Positions 17,574 through 25,668 of a stretch of 64,000 nucleotides of DNA are shown here, one piece after another. This DNA comes from Candidatus Borrarchaeum yapensis. GTDB lineage: Archaea; Asgardarchaeota; Sifarchaeia; Borrarchaeales; Borrarchaeaceae. The translations under genes and the position numbers were made by a program. A model generated the notes under the pieces. It did not search any database, was not told the origin of the DNA, and saw only the letters and a program-made list of their open reading frames with translations. Position 1 is the first letter of the stretch. Every line of letters starts with the position of its first letter. The DNA lies in assembly GCA_016840515.1 (NCBI GenBank), contig JAEOSF010000011.1:1-64000 (forward strand). Reading direction: 5' to 3'.

Positions 17574-18452
17574 TTATCTTCTGAGTCGACGCGGATTGCG
17601 GAATAATGAAATCTCATTTCCTGTAGGGTCAAATTTGTATCCTTTTTTAAGGGCTTTAAGAAGTTTTTGAAGTGTTTCATTTGCTTCTGGTAGCCACTTG
17701 GTGACGCATGTAAAAAGAATAAGTATGCGTCTAAATACACGATCAGCATATAATTCTTTATCCTTTAGTTTGATGTTCCACTTTCCACCAAAGTCGAGCA
17801 GTTTCCCATCGATATCAGCGACTTTTTTTCCTGTTGCGACCTCTTTAACTTTGAAATCTGAACCTAGAGCCATCCTAGCTGCAGAAATTTCAAATATTCG
17901 CGTTTCGTTTGTTTTTTCGTCTATTAATGGGAAGACATAGCGCTGTCCTGTCATTGTGTGAGCCCGAACAATGCGCGTAAGGAAATCGTAACCAGGAATA
18001 TTGACAATAAACGCAGGTAATGCATCACGTTCTCCTGCTGATAACACCAGAGACTCTGTTAAAGACTGTTCGATACTACCAGTCCATCTTCCGCCTCCAC
18101 CGCTATCTGTAAGAGCTGAAAAGGTCTTGACAACTATTCTACGGTTCTTATCCGCATCTTTGCCATATTTTTTTCCGAGAGGACTATTGCCATCAGTATT
18201 AAAGAAGCCTAAGTTTATCCCTATAATTTCTTTTCTATTCCTATCTTTAAAAGTAATGTCTCCTGTTTCCTCCATTTCTTTTGTAAACTGGCGACTTTTT
18301 GCCGCTCGTTCTATTTCTCTTTTTAAGCCTATTTCAGCACCATGTAGCGAAGTCCGCCAAAGGTTGATAACAATCTCCTCGGCTTCGAACTTTTCTTCTT
18401 CTGGTTCATCCTCCTCTTCCTTAATATCATCTACACTAAATTCATCACTCAA
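17574..18452 (-). CDS. LURP-one-related/Tubby-like fold protein (tentative)
   Basis: Encodes 292 residues. An acidic N-terminus (residues 1-30) precedes a segment without known motif. The last 150 residues alternate short beta strands such as RYVFPLIDE, RIFEISAARMALGSDFKVKEV, KVADIDGKLLDFGGKWNIKL. This pattern, including 'G.K..D..GK...F..KW.I', is like LURP-one-related proteins, which share the scramblase/Tubby barrel. The assignment rests on pattern only. It is monocistronic and divergent from the secreted protein gene at 18622. Confidence 0.6.
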   Translation of the reverse strand: MSDEFSVDDIKEEEDEPEEEKFEAEEIVINLWRTSLHGAEIGLKREIERAAKSRQFTKEMEETGDITFKDRNRKEIIGINLGFFNTDGNSPLGKKYGKDADKNRRIVVKTFSALTDSGGGGRWTGSIEQSLTESLVLSAGERDALPAFIVNIPGYDFLTRIVRAHTMTGQRYVFPLIDEKTNETRIFEISAARMALGSDFKVKEVATGKKVADIDGKLLDFGGKWNIKLKDKELYADRVFRRILILFTCVTKWLPEANETLQKLLKALKKGYKFDPTGNEISLFRNPRRLRR

Positions 18453-18621
18453 ATTTGGTCCTCCTCACTTTGATTTGTACATAATAGTGTTTCTTTTTTA
18501 CATAAAGCTTATTATGTTCAATAACTCTTTCGAACATTACTTCAATAATAACATGCTGATAAGCGCAAAAAACTAGAAAGATTTTTTTAAGAGGAGTACC
18601 TTTTTAATGCAGGTGAGATTT

Positions 18622-19242
18622 ATGAATAAAAAACACCGCATGATTGCAACAGGATTTCTTTGCTTTTGCTTATTATTCATGGCAGCAAACAACGCAGTTA
18701 TGGCTCAAGACGACTACTGGGGTGACCTGGTAGTTGGCGACAAGATGATATGGGATGTTTCTGGCATTCTCAATGGCGTGCAAATCGATGCAGAACTTGA
18801 GATCAGAGTATTAGAGCTCACTGGGAAAACAATGAGAGTTAATATGACAGCTAGAGGATTAGCTTTCGGCTTTTATAACTTCGAAGAAGAGGAAAATAAA
18901 CTTGTGTTTGAAGACGAAATCGCCCCTTGGATTCTTCCTGCATCGAAACTTGAAAACGCTGGCTCAGATGAATACAATTGGAAAGGCGAAACGTATGAGG
19001 CTGTATACGGTTATAGTTCAGATTCAGATGGCCATGTAGAGATATATGTATCAAAGAACACAGGTATATTATTTGAACTTGACTATGAATCAACCTCAAA
19101 CGATGTAGACGCAACGGCTAAGCTTGACTGGACAAACGCTACACTAAAGACCAAGGGTTGTCTTGGCACTATTCTTATAGCATTATTCACAGTCGCAGGG
19201 CTGGTTTCGTATAGCACTATAAAACTGAAAAAGAAAGAATAA
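18622..19242 (+). CDS. secreted cell-surface protein with C-terminal anchor
   Basis: Has a signal peptide (MNKKHRMIATG followed by a hydrophobic core and a probable cut after VMA), an extracytoplasmic beta-rich domain of about 150 residues and a C-terminal membrane helix followed by KLKKKE. The helix is preceded by KGCLGTIL, a cysteine motif also present before the last helix of the phospholipase D homologue at 34810 (FCFGTLL). Start ATG 18622 is chosen over 18607 because aggtgag stands four bases before it. No known domain; probably a surface-attached protein. Confidence 0.72.
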   Translation: MNKKHRMIATGFLCFCLLFMAANNAVMAQDDYWGDLVVGDKMIWDVSGILNGVQIDAELEIRVLELTGKTMRVNMTARGLAFGFYNFEEEENKLVFEDEIAPWILPASKLENAGSDEYNWKGETYEAVYGYSSDSDGHVEIYVSKNTGILFELDYESTSNDVDATAKLDWTNATLKTKGCLGTILIALFTVAGLVSYSTIKLKKKE

Positions 19243-19456
19243 ATCCCCTTTTTTTAATTCCTACTTTTTTTTGTTTGTTTTTTTAATTTCAGATCAGTTG
19301 CTTTAAACTCATTTTCTCAGCCAACAGGTAGTTTACATTTGTAAATCATCCTCTCAATATATCAATGATGGGGCTGCCGTGAAATATATACTTAAATATT
19401 GACAGTGTCATATTGTTGTATAATTGAGATTTTGTAATATATAATAATAAAGAGGT

Positions 19457-19888
19457 TTGTTGAGTTTTTTATTAGAAGATTCAGAGGGGAGAATATTGGT
19501 AGAAGCAGATTTAACTGATTTTCAAAAAAAATGGGCTTCTATTGCAGACTCTATTGAACCATGCCCAAAGTTACTTAAGATAGGTGATAAAATCTTCTGT
19601 CAACGAACATTTCTTTTTGTAGATGATTACAGGCAAGAAATTTGTTATAATTGCTTTGAGTACGACTATTGCATGATGACTGGCGTCGACTACCTTAAAT
19701 TATTACTTCAGTTTGGCGTGCGAAGCCTCGAAGATATTCTTTCGCTCAGTAAGAAAGAATTTTGCGAACCGAGAAGCATTGATGAAAGTTTAGTAACTAA
19801 ATGGAAAAATATGCTTACCCATATCACACCTGATGAACGGGAATTTTTGAAAAAACTCCTAGAAAGAATGATAAAAACACTTTTTTAG
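19457..19888 (+). CDS. hypothetical cysteine-containing protein
   Basis: Not recognised. It encodes 143 residues with five cysteines in the middle (PCPKLL, FCQRTF, CYNCFEYDYC), a possible metal site, and a helical C-terminus rich in Leu and Lys. Translation can begin at either of two adjacent TTG codons after agaggt. An AT-rich promoter-like stretch (atatatacttaaat, near 19384) lies upstream. No operon partner is evident. Confidence 0.6.
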   Translation: MLSFLLEDSEGRILVEADLTDFQKKWASIADSIEPCPKLLKIGDKIFCQRTFLFVDDYRQEICYNCFEYDYCMMTGVDYLKLLLQFGVRSLEDILSLSKKEFCEPRSIDESLVTKWKNMLTHITPDEREFLKKLLERMIKTLF

Positions 19889-19931
19889 CCAATTTTCTTT
19901 CTTATAGCGGATTTCTTGTCATATGTATGCT

Positions 19932-19949
19932 ATATGGCACATATGGCAC
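19932..19949. repeat. tandem ATATGGCAC repeat upstream of the homocysteine cluster
   Basis: Two perfect 9-base units stand head to tail about 50 bases upstream of the predicted TATA element of the DUF39 gene. The placement suggests a regulator site, which is inference. Confidence 0.45.
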
Positions 19950-19996
19950 CTAGATGACAGTTAGTTTGGGTTAATGCTACCTTTTTCTTTAAGAGC

Positions 19997-20010
19997 GAAA
20001 CATTTATAAG
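19997..20010 (+). promoter_or_regulatory. putative BRE/TATA promoter for the homocysteine biosynthesis operon
   Basis: The sequence cgaaacatttataag matches an archaeal purine-rich BRE followed by a TATA box (TTTATAAG). It lies 70 bases before the TTG start, which leaves room for a short leader. Confidence 0.45.
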
Positions 20011-20080
20011 TCGAATATTACCGTAAAGCATTCTGTTTTCAGAAAATATAACTTATAAAACATATGACAGAGGTGTTTTT

Positions 20081-21589
20081 TTGACAATAGAAACTATCCG
20101 AACTATCGATGAGGTAAATGAGAAGATTGCTCGTGGCGATGCCGTTGTCGTTACTGCCGAAGAAATGATACGAGTAATTGAAGACAGTGGATTAGAGATG
20201 GCCGCTCATGAGGTTGATGTTGTCACAACTGGAACTTTTGGTGCAATGTGCAGCTCAGGGGCGTTCTTCAACTTTGGACACGCAGATCCCCCAACCAAGC
20301 TGAACAAGGTTTTTCTCAATAATGTTGAAGCGTACCACGGCAATGCAGCTGTAGACTGCTATCTTGGCGTTACTCAAATGAGTAGAACACGACCTTTCGA
20401 ATATGGTGGTGGGCATGTTATCGAGGAACTCCTAAAGGGCAAAACAATTCATCTTGATGCTACATACACTCCAACTGACTGCTATCCTGGACATTTGGTT
20501 GATACGGAACTCACACTTAACGATATAAACCAAGCTATTTTATGTAATCCACGTAATGCATATCAGCGTTACGTTTGTGCCACGAATAGTAGTACCGACA
20601 GAACTCTGTATACGTACATGGGTAAGCTACTACCAAACTACCAAAATGCGATCTATTCGGGATCTGGGTGCCTTAGTCCATTAGATAATGATCCGTTATA
20701 CCAAACGATCGGTTTAGGAACACGGATTTTCCTTGGTGGAGGAATTGGCTACATAATAGGTGAAGGAACGCAACATAATCCTACTCAGCGATTAGGGACT
20801 ATAATGGTTAAAGGTGATCTCAAGCAAATGAATGCAAAGTATCTCCAAGGAGCTACTTTCACCAAATATGGAACATCTATGTATGTTGGCTTAGGTATTC
20901 CAATTCCAATTTTAAATATAGACCTAGCCAGGACGACTGGTATGAGCGATGCAGAGATTACTACAAATGTTGCTGATTATGGACAACCACGAAGTAAGCC
21001 AACTCTTCGGGAAGTTACGTATGCAGAACTTAAATCTGGAGAGATTGAAATAAATGGAAAAAGTGTGAAAACTTCATCTATCGCTAGTTTAAAGGATGCT
21101 AGGGAAATTGCAGCCACTTTAAAGCAGTGGATTGAGCAGGGCAAATTCTTTCTTACTAAATATGTGGAACCCTTGTCTACAGAACGAGTGTTTAAACCTA
21201 TGAAATTGACGAAGAAAGTTCCCGTAGTTCGGGATGTCTTGAAGCCTGCTGTAATTTGTACTCTCGATAATTCTCTTCAAACAGTTGCAAAACAGATAAT
21301 CGAAAAAAATGTTAATCATGTTGTTGTTGTCGACGCTCAAAATCATCTAATCGGAATTGTCACTTCCTATGACTTGGCAAAAGCTGTAGCTTCGAATGGT
21401 CACGAACTAGCAAATACAGTTACGAAAAAAGTGATAGTCGCCTATCCAGATGACTCCATCGGTGAAGTCGCTAGAAAGTTAGAAGTGCACGATATATCTG
21501 CATTACCTGTTGTTAACTTGGAAAATGAAGTACAAGGAATAATCACAAGCGAGGATATCTCGAAAATTGCTGGAAAGGTGTGGAGGTGA
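20081..21589 (+). CDS. DUF39/COG1900 L-aspartate semialdehyde sulfurtransferase with C-terminal CBS pair
   Basis: Makes homocysteine from aspartate semialdehyde and a sulfide source, a route characterised in Methanosarcina. The DUF39 domain fills residues 1-370, with cysteines in FGAMCSSGAFF and GSGCLSPLDNDP that match the family's functional positions. Two CBS repeats follow (about residues 385-440 and 445-500), an arrangement known for one of the two family forms and likely to bind an adenosyl ligand. The TTG start has gaggtg upstream. It heads a three-gene operon with the NIL-ferredoxin and UPF0280 genes, the same trio linked in methanogens. Confidence 0.9.
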   Translation: MTIETIRTIDEVNEKIARGDAVVVTAEEMIRVIEDSGLEMAAHEVDVVTTGTFGAMCSSGAFFNFGHADPPTKLNKVFLNNVEAYHGNAAVDCYLGVTQMSRTRPFEYGGGHVIEELLKGKTIHLDATYTPTDCYPGHLVDTELTLNDINQAILCNPRNAYQRYVCATNSSTDRTLYTYMGKLLPNYQNAIYSGSGCLSPLDNDPLYQTIGLGTRIFLGGGIGYIIGEGTQHNPTQRLGTIMVKGDLKQMNAKYLQGATFTKYGTSMYVGLGIPIPILNIDLARTTGMSDAEITTNVADYGQPRSKPTLREVTYAELKSGEIEINGKSVKTSSIASLKDAREIAATLKQWIEQGKFFLTKYVEPLSTERVFKPMKLTKKVPVVRDVLKPAVICTLDNSLQTVAKQIIEKNVNHVVVVDAQNHLIGIVTSYDLAKAVASNGHELANTVTKKVIVAYPDDSIGEVARKLEVHDISALPVVNLENEVQGIITSEDISKIAGKVWR

Positions 21590-21593
21590 AAAT

Positions 21594-22004
21594 ATGAAAA
21601 TCCTGCTCAACTACAGCGATGAAACGCTTGATAAACCAGTCTTAGCATCCATAATTCGTGAAAAAAACGTACTAATAAATATACTCAGGGCTTATGCAGA
21701 TGGTCGCAGGGGAGAAATGCTAGTTGAAGTTCCGGATGAGGTTGCAGATGATGTAGTCCAAAGTTTCAAAACACGAGGCGTAGCCGTATTAATTCAGGAT
21801 CTAATTAAATTAGACAAAGAATTATGTAATGATTGCGGAGCATGTGTCTCAGTTTGCCCGACTGGTGCAATACATTTTGAAGAAGATCTTTCTGTCACAA
21901 TAAACCAAAGCGAATGTATCCAATGCGCGCTATGTATTGACTCTTGCCCACGATTTGCCATTACACTAAAACAAGGAGGTGGCATTTCATTCAGCTCTCT
22001 TTGA
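21594..22004 (+). CDS. NIL-domain ferredoxin partner of homocysteine synthesis
   Basis: Encodes 136 residues. The N-terminal 70 residues form a NIL domain and the rest holds two 4Fe-4S motifs (CNDCGACVSVCP and CIQCALCIDSCP). In methanogens the homologue works with the DUF39 enzyme, probably supplying reduced sulfur or electrons. ATG 21594 is preferred over the TTG at 21567 because ggaggtga, which overlaps the DUF39 stop codon, sits four bases before it. The next gene overlaps its end. Confidence 0.9.
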   Translation: MKILLNYSDETLDKPVLASIIREKNVLINILRAYADGRRGEMLVEVPDEVADDVVQSFKTRGVAVLIQDLIKLDKELCNDCGACVSVCPTGAIHFEEDLSVTINQSECIQCALCIDSCPRFAITLKQGGGISFSSL

Positions 22005-22717
22005 AGAAAGTAAAAGGACAAATTGGAGAATCAGATCTTTTCATAGAAACTGATACACCCGAAGCAATTGATCTAGCATTTTCAGCGATTAGATCACACA
22101 GGGAGCAGTTATTGGCATATATTGCAAAACACGAGGAGTTTCTTTACTCTTTTTCTCCCGTTGAAATCGCTCACAGCGCACCTCCGATAGTTCATGCAAT
22201 GGCTCATGCTGCAAAAATCGCAAACGTGGGACCTATGGCAGCAGTTGCAGGCGCATTAGCTGATTTTGCTATCGAAGAAATGATGAAAATAAACCCTAGA
22301 ATTGCGATTGTTGAAAATGGTGGAGAGATTATAGGGAGAATGAGTGAACGAATGTCGACTCCAATAACAATAGGAGTCTATGCTGGTGAAAATTCGACTA
22401 TTTCAGGACGAATAGGCTTTCGCCTTGAATTTGAAGACTTTCCCTTTGGATTAGGTACAAGTTCTGCCACTGTTGGACATGCATTTAGTTTTGGACTCGC
22501 AGATGCAGCCTGCGTCTTTGCTGAAAATGCGGCTATTGCAGATGCTTGTGCTACTGCAGTATGCAATGCTGTCATTGGCGATTCTGAACAAGAATCAATT
22601 CAAAACGGACTAGACGTAGCCAAATCAATAAAAGAGATAAAAGGAGTTTTAATTATTCGTGGAGACCATGTAGGATGTGCTGGAAAACTTCCACGCCTAG
22701 TTCAGGTGAAAGATTGA
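21989..22717 (+). CDS. UPF0280/COG2122 family protein (homocysteine pathway, ApbE-like)
   Basis: Conserved family member with ApbE-like fold, seen with DUF39 genes in methanogens and implicated in sulfur incorporation. Landmarks are ESDLFIETD near the start, HAMAHAAKIANVGPMAAVAGALADF, and FGLGTSSATVGHAFSFGLADAA. The start is odd: aaggaggtgg is followed six bases later by ATT at 21989, with no ATG, GTG or TTG at suitable distance. The ATG at 21944 lies far before the ribosome site, and TTG 22001 is 18 bases after it. I list ATT as most likely (242 residues). It overlaps the preceding ferredoxin gene by 16 bases. Confidence 0.85.
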   Translation: MQLSLKKVKGQIGESDLFIETDTPEAIDLAFSAIRSHREQLLAYIAKHEEFLYSFSPVEIAHSAPPIVHAMAHAAKIANVGPMAAVAGALADFAIEEMMKINPRIAIVENGGEIIGRMSERMSTPITIGVYAGENSTISGRIGFRLEFEDFPFGLGTSSATVGHAFSFGLADAACVFAENAAIADACATAVCNAVIGDSEQESIQNGLDVAKSIKEIKGVLIIRGDHVGCAGKLPRLVQVKD

Positions 22718-22755
22718 CCTCATTTTACATAAAAAATTTAGATTTAAGTAGTCTT

Positions 22756-23022
22756 TCATTCTAGCCAAAATTTTCTGAGACTGGTCTCAAACTGTGGAAC
22801 CTGTTTGACCGTTTCTATGAGTTTGGCACGAGATTCTTCCTTAGTTATCCGAAGATCTTTATTTTCAATTCCTTTATCCATTGCATCTACCATAAATGCT
22901 TTAAAAATGTCGTTGAATTTGATACCTTCTTCTTTAAGTTTATCATAATACTCTTCAAGCGAAATCTCAGCTTTTACAGGGAAACTAGGGTCTTTTATTT
23001 GATAATATGCTTTCATGAACAT
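22756..23022 (-). CDS. small hypothetical protein
   Basis: Not recognised. It encodes 88 residues (86 from the second ATG at 23016), mostly helical and charged, with FNDIFKAFMVDAMDKG as a central amphipathic helix. cgaggatga provides the ribosome site. It is convergent with the UPF0280 gene. Confidence 0.55.
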   Translation of the reverse strand: MFMKAYYQIKDPSFPVKAEISLEEYYDKLKEEGIKFNDIFKAFMVDAMDKGIENKDLRITKEESRAKLIETVKQVPQFETSLRKFWLE

Positions 23023-23082
23023 TCATCCTCGTTGTTGGTTTCCTCATGGTCTAATTACCTACTCTCTATTTTAATAGGTTTT

Positions 23083-23910
23083 CTAAGCGTGTTTTTTATA
23101 GGGAGATAACGAATTCCTTGAAATCGCAATTGTGTCACCTGTTGATACATCTAGTTTTTGTGCCGCATTCCCTTGATTAATCGCGATTTCAAAAAATCCA
23201 GTACTACCGATTAGTGCTAGAAATTCACCTGGTTGAGTTTTTCCATACGTTTCCAAAAAACCTACATTTAATACTTGAGTTTTAATTTGTATTTTCAATA
23301 AATCGCCGGATTTCAGTCCTATTTGTTTTAAATCCTCTAATATTACATTAGTAATTATATTACCGAATCCATCAACATGGAGCACTTCACAAGAGATATC
23401 TCGATACTCTATTGTCGCTCTTGCCTGTGATAGCACTATATAATCAGATATCTCTTGACCTATCTCCTCAAGGCATGTTCCTACAGCTAGATATGCAGCA
23501 ACAGGTGCAAAAATATCTCTTCCATGAAAGGTAGCTGATATTTCTTGACTCATGTATTTTCTATTCTTTATTTCATAGACATGTTTAATGCCTTCGTGTT
23601 GTGCAGAGAGCATTAATAGTCCATTATCTGGACCAACATAAAGATGTCTTTTTCCTTCTACAACAATGCCTCTCCGATCAGTCCCTACACCTGGATCAAC
23701 AACACAAACAAAAACAGTTCCGTCTGGAAAGAAAGGTGCAGCCGTTGCAAGTACGAACGCTCCATTTCGGACGTCTTGCTTAGCAATATCATGGGAAACA
23801 TCTACTATTGTTATTGCACCGCTGATCTCATAAATGACGCCTTTCATCGCTGCAACATAACCATCTTTGGTGCCAAAATCAGACAGCAAACCAAGTATCT
23901 GTTTCTTCAT
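23083..23910 (-). CDS. SAM hydroxide adenosyltransferase family (DUF62/SAM_adeno_trans)
   Basis: Splits S-adenosylmethionine to adenosine and methionine. Conserved segments are GLLSDFGTKDGYVAAMKG near the N-terminus, SHDIAKQDVRNGAFVL, VFVCVVDPGVGTDRRGI and YVGPDNGLL. The C-terminal half contains HVDGFGNIITN. Length is normal at 275 residues from ATG 23910. An upstream in-frame start (23925) would add five hydrophobic residues not seen in the family. Confidence 0.92.
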   Translation of the reverse strand: MKKQILGLLSDFGTKDGYVAAMKGVIYEISGAITIVDVSHDIAKQDVRNGAFVLATAAPFFPDGTVFVCVVDPGVGTDRRGIVVEGKRHLYVGPDNGLLMLSAQHEGIKHVYEIKNRKYMSQEISATFHGRDIFAPVAAYLAVGTCLEEIGQEISDYIVLSQARATIEYRDISCEVLHVDGFGNIITNVILEDLKQIGLKSGDLLKIQIKTQVLNVGFLETYGKTQPGEFLALIGSTGFFEIAINQGNAAQKLDVSTGDTIAISRNSLSPYKKHA

Positions 23911-24137
23911 AATTAACACTATCATTCATTTCTAGGAGGAGCATGAAACTATGAGGAATTATATAATTGTAAATAGGAGATTTTCAAATAATTTAAATTA
24001 TAGTCTTTTTACCACTTAACATTATAATTTGCGAAATTTGTGAAACTAACAAAAATTGCAAAAATTTATTAATGGCACCATCAACGAAGTACTCTAGAAG
24101 TCGTTTTTACAAAATCGAAGTTTTGGGGGAATTTTGA

Positions 24138-24695
24138 GTGTCTCGTTCTGAGAAGGCTGACAGTGAAGATATCATAAAGTTAGAAGAAGAGATTTCTAAC
24201 TTTTTTGAGGATTTAATGTATGATTGGGGTGGTTCTCCTTTACTAGGCAGAATTTATGCGTTATGCGTGTTGACAACACCTGATACACCTCTATTCCAAA
24301 AAGATCTCGCTGATAGATTTAATGTCGATCCTTCCACAATTTCAAGGAATCTTAAGGAACTTGAAACCTGGCGTCTGATTGGTAGGCGTCGGGAACCAGG
24401 TTCCCGTGAATGGCGCTTCCAAGTTGAAGATACTTCGTTCTTAGAGTTATTGGAGCATAAATTTGAAGAAAATGCAACAAAACTACGTGAAAGACTGGAT
24501 GATTTGACACGAATCCAGAATCGTTGGGCTGTAACTCTGAGTGATAAGTCTAAAGAAGCAGAGAAGGGTAAACACGCTCTTTTACTATTAAAGAAGTTGA
24601 TTGATTGGATTGTGATAGTTGACAATGAACTTAATGGCTTTATCCAGAGATTATACGAGAGATACTTAGAATTAGAGAAGAAATTTGAGTCTTAA
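24138..24695 (+). CDS. GbsR/MarR-type transcriptional regulator
   Basis: Winged-helix regulator of 185 residues. The segment DWGGSPLLGRIYALCVLTTPDTPLFQKDLADRFNVDPSTISRNLKELETWRLI is a GbsR-like HTH with recognition helix around STISRNLKEL. A coiled-coil C-terminus (about residues 105-185) probably dimerises. The GTG start follows ggggga. Upstream at about 24062-24072 is an AT-rich aaatttatta box that could be its promoter. Target genes are not obvious. Confidence 0.82.
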   Translation: MSRSEKADSEDIIKLEEEISNFFEDLMYDWGGSPLLGRIYALCVLTTPDTPLFQKDLADRFNVDPSTISRNLKELETWRLIGRRREPGSREWRFQVEDTSFLELLEHKFEENATKLRERLDDLTRIQNRWAVTLSDKSKEAEKGKHALLLLKKLIDWIVIVDNELNGFIQRLYERYLELEKKFES

Positions 24696-24773
24696 GGAAA
24701 TCCCACTTTATTTAATCACTTGAGGATAAGTGTGAACCACTAATCTGACGGATGGGGCTAAAAAAAAGAGTAA

Positions 24774-25376
24774 TTAAGTCATTTCCTTCTCGGAAATAAC
24801 CACTGTTTTGGAGAGGTTTTGCAGGATTCTTAAACGCTTTTTTGGATCGCCAGAATTCGCTAGAATGCCAATTATAAAATCAACTATAATCCACCAAAGA
24901 CCTCTACTAAGATTATTTACAAAGTAATTACCTGGACCTGAAACTGCAAGCGAGTCTTCGTCAACCGTTCTTAATTTTAAAGCCATTTTTCCTATAGTTT
25001 GTCCATTACGCGTTTCAAATGCCCAGAAATAAACAAACGCGATTAGCCAATTAATTAATCCAAAAGGAACTGTCCATGGAGGATAATAATACTGCAGAAA
25101 AACTGCAGATATTATTGCCCAAATAATACCAATAGCAATTGCATCAATTATGTATGCTAAAAGACGTTCCCAAAAGCCAGCATAAACAACTTGTGTTTCT
25201 GGAGCGCTAGGTGGAGGTGGAATTGCTTTTTCATCTGCAGGAACTGTAGGTGGTGGAGATTTCTTCGCTGTAGTTTCCTCAAAACCTATTGCTGCACCAC
25301 AATTCTGACAAAATTGTGCATCAGAATCTACTGCTGCACCACAGTTGGGACAATAATTTGTAGACATGCTAGTCAT
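24774..25376 (-). CDS. RDD-family membrane protein with N-terminal zinc ribbon
   Basis: An N-terminal double-CxxC zinc ribbon (YCPNCGAAVDSDAQFCQNCGAAI, with motif halves at residues 8-11 and 22-25) is followed by a proline-rich linker and an RDD domain with three membrane helices. RDD landmarks are FWERLLAYIIDAIAIGI, RNGQTIGKMALKLR and LSRGLWWIIVDFIIG. RDD proteins are poorly understood and some move ions. The zinc-ribbon/RDD form is common in archaea. Starts at 25376 and 25367 are both possible. Confidence 0.82.
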   Translation of the reverse strand: MTSMSTNYCPNCGAAVDSDAQFCQNCGAAIGFEETTAKKSPPPTVPADEKAIPPPPSAPETQVVYAGFWERLLAYIIDAIAIGIIWAIISAVFLQYYYPPWTVPFGLINWLIAFVYFWAFETRNGQTIGKMALKLRTVDEDSLAVSGPGNYFVNNLSRGLWWIIVDFIIGILANSGDPKKRLRILQNLSKTVVISEKEMT

Positions 25377-25668
25377 GACTCCATCTTAAGGAAACCCCTA
25401 CTTTCAGGGTGAATTGAGGCAAGTTTTCACTTTTACTGGGGTCTCTCATGCTTTAAATGGTTTAACAACGTTAATAACATATTTCATAGTATATAAACCT
25501 TTGATATTCCTTATTAGAATAGAAAAGGAGTTTGTGCATGAGTTTTTTGAATAGAAGGATTATGTGCGGTCATTATTTACTTATCTCTATAATCTCTTAT
25601 AATCATCGTCCGATATTCCTAGAAATAATCTGCGACACAAAATAACTCAGAAAAAAGTTGGTTAAATA

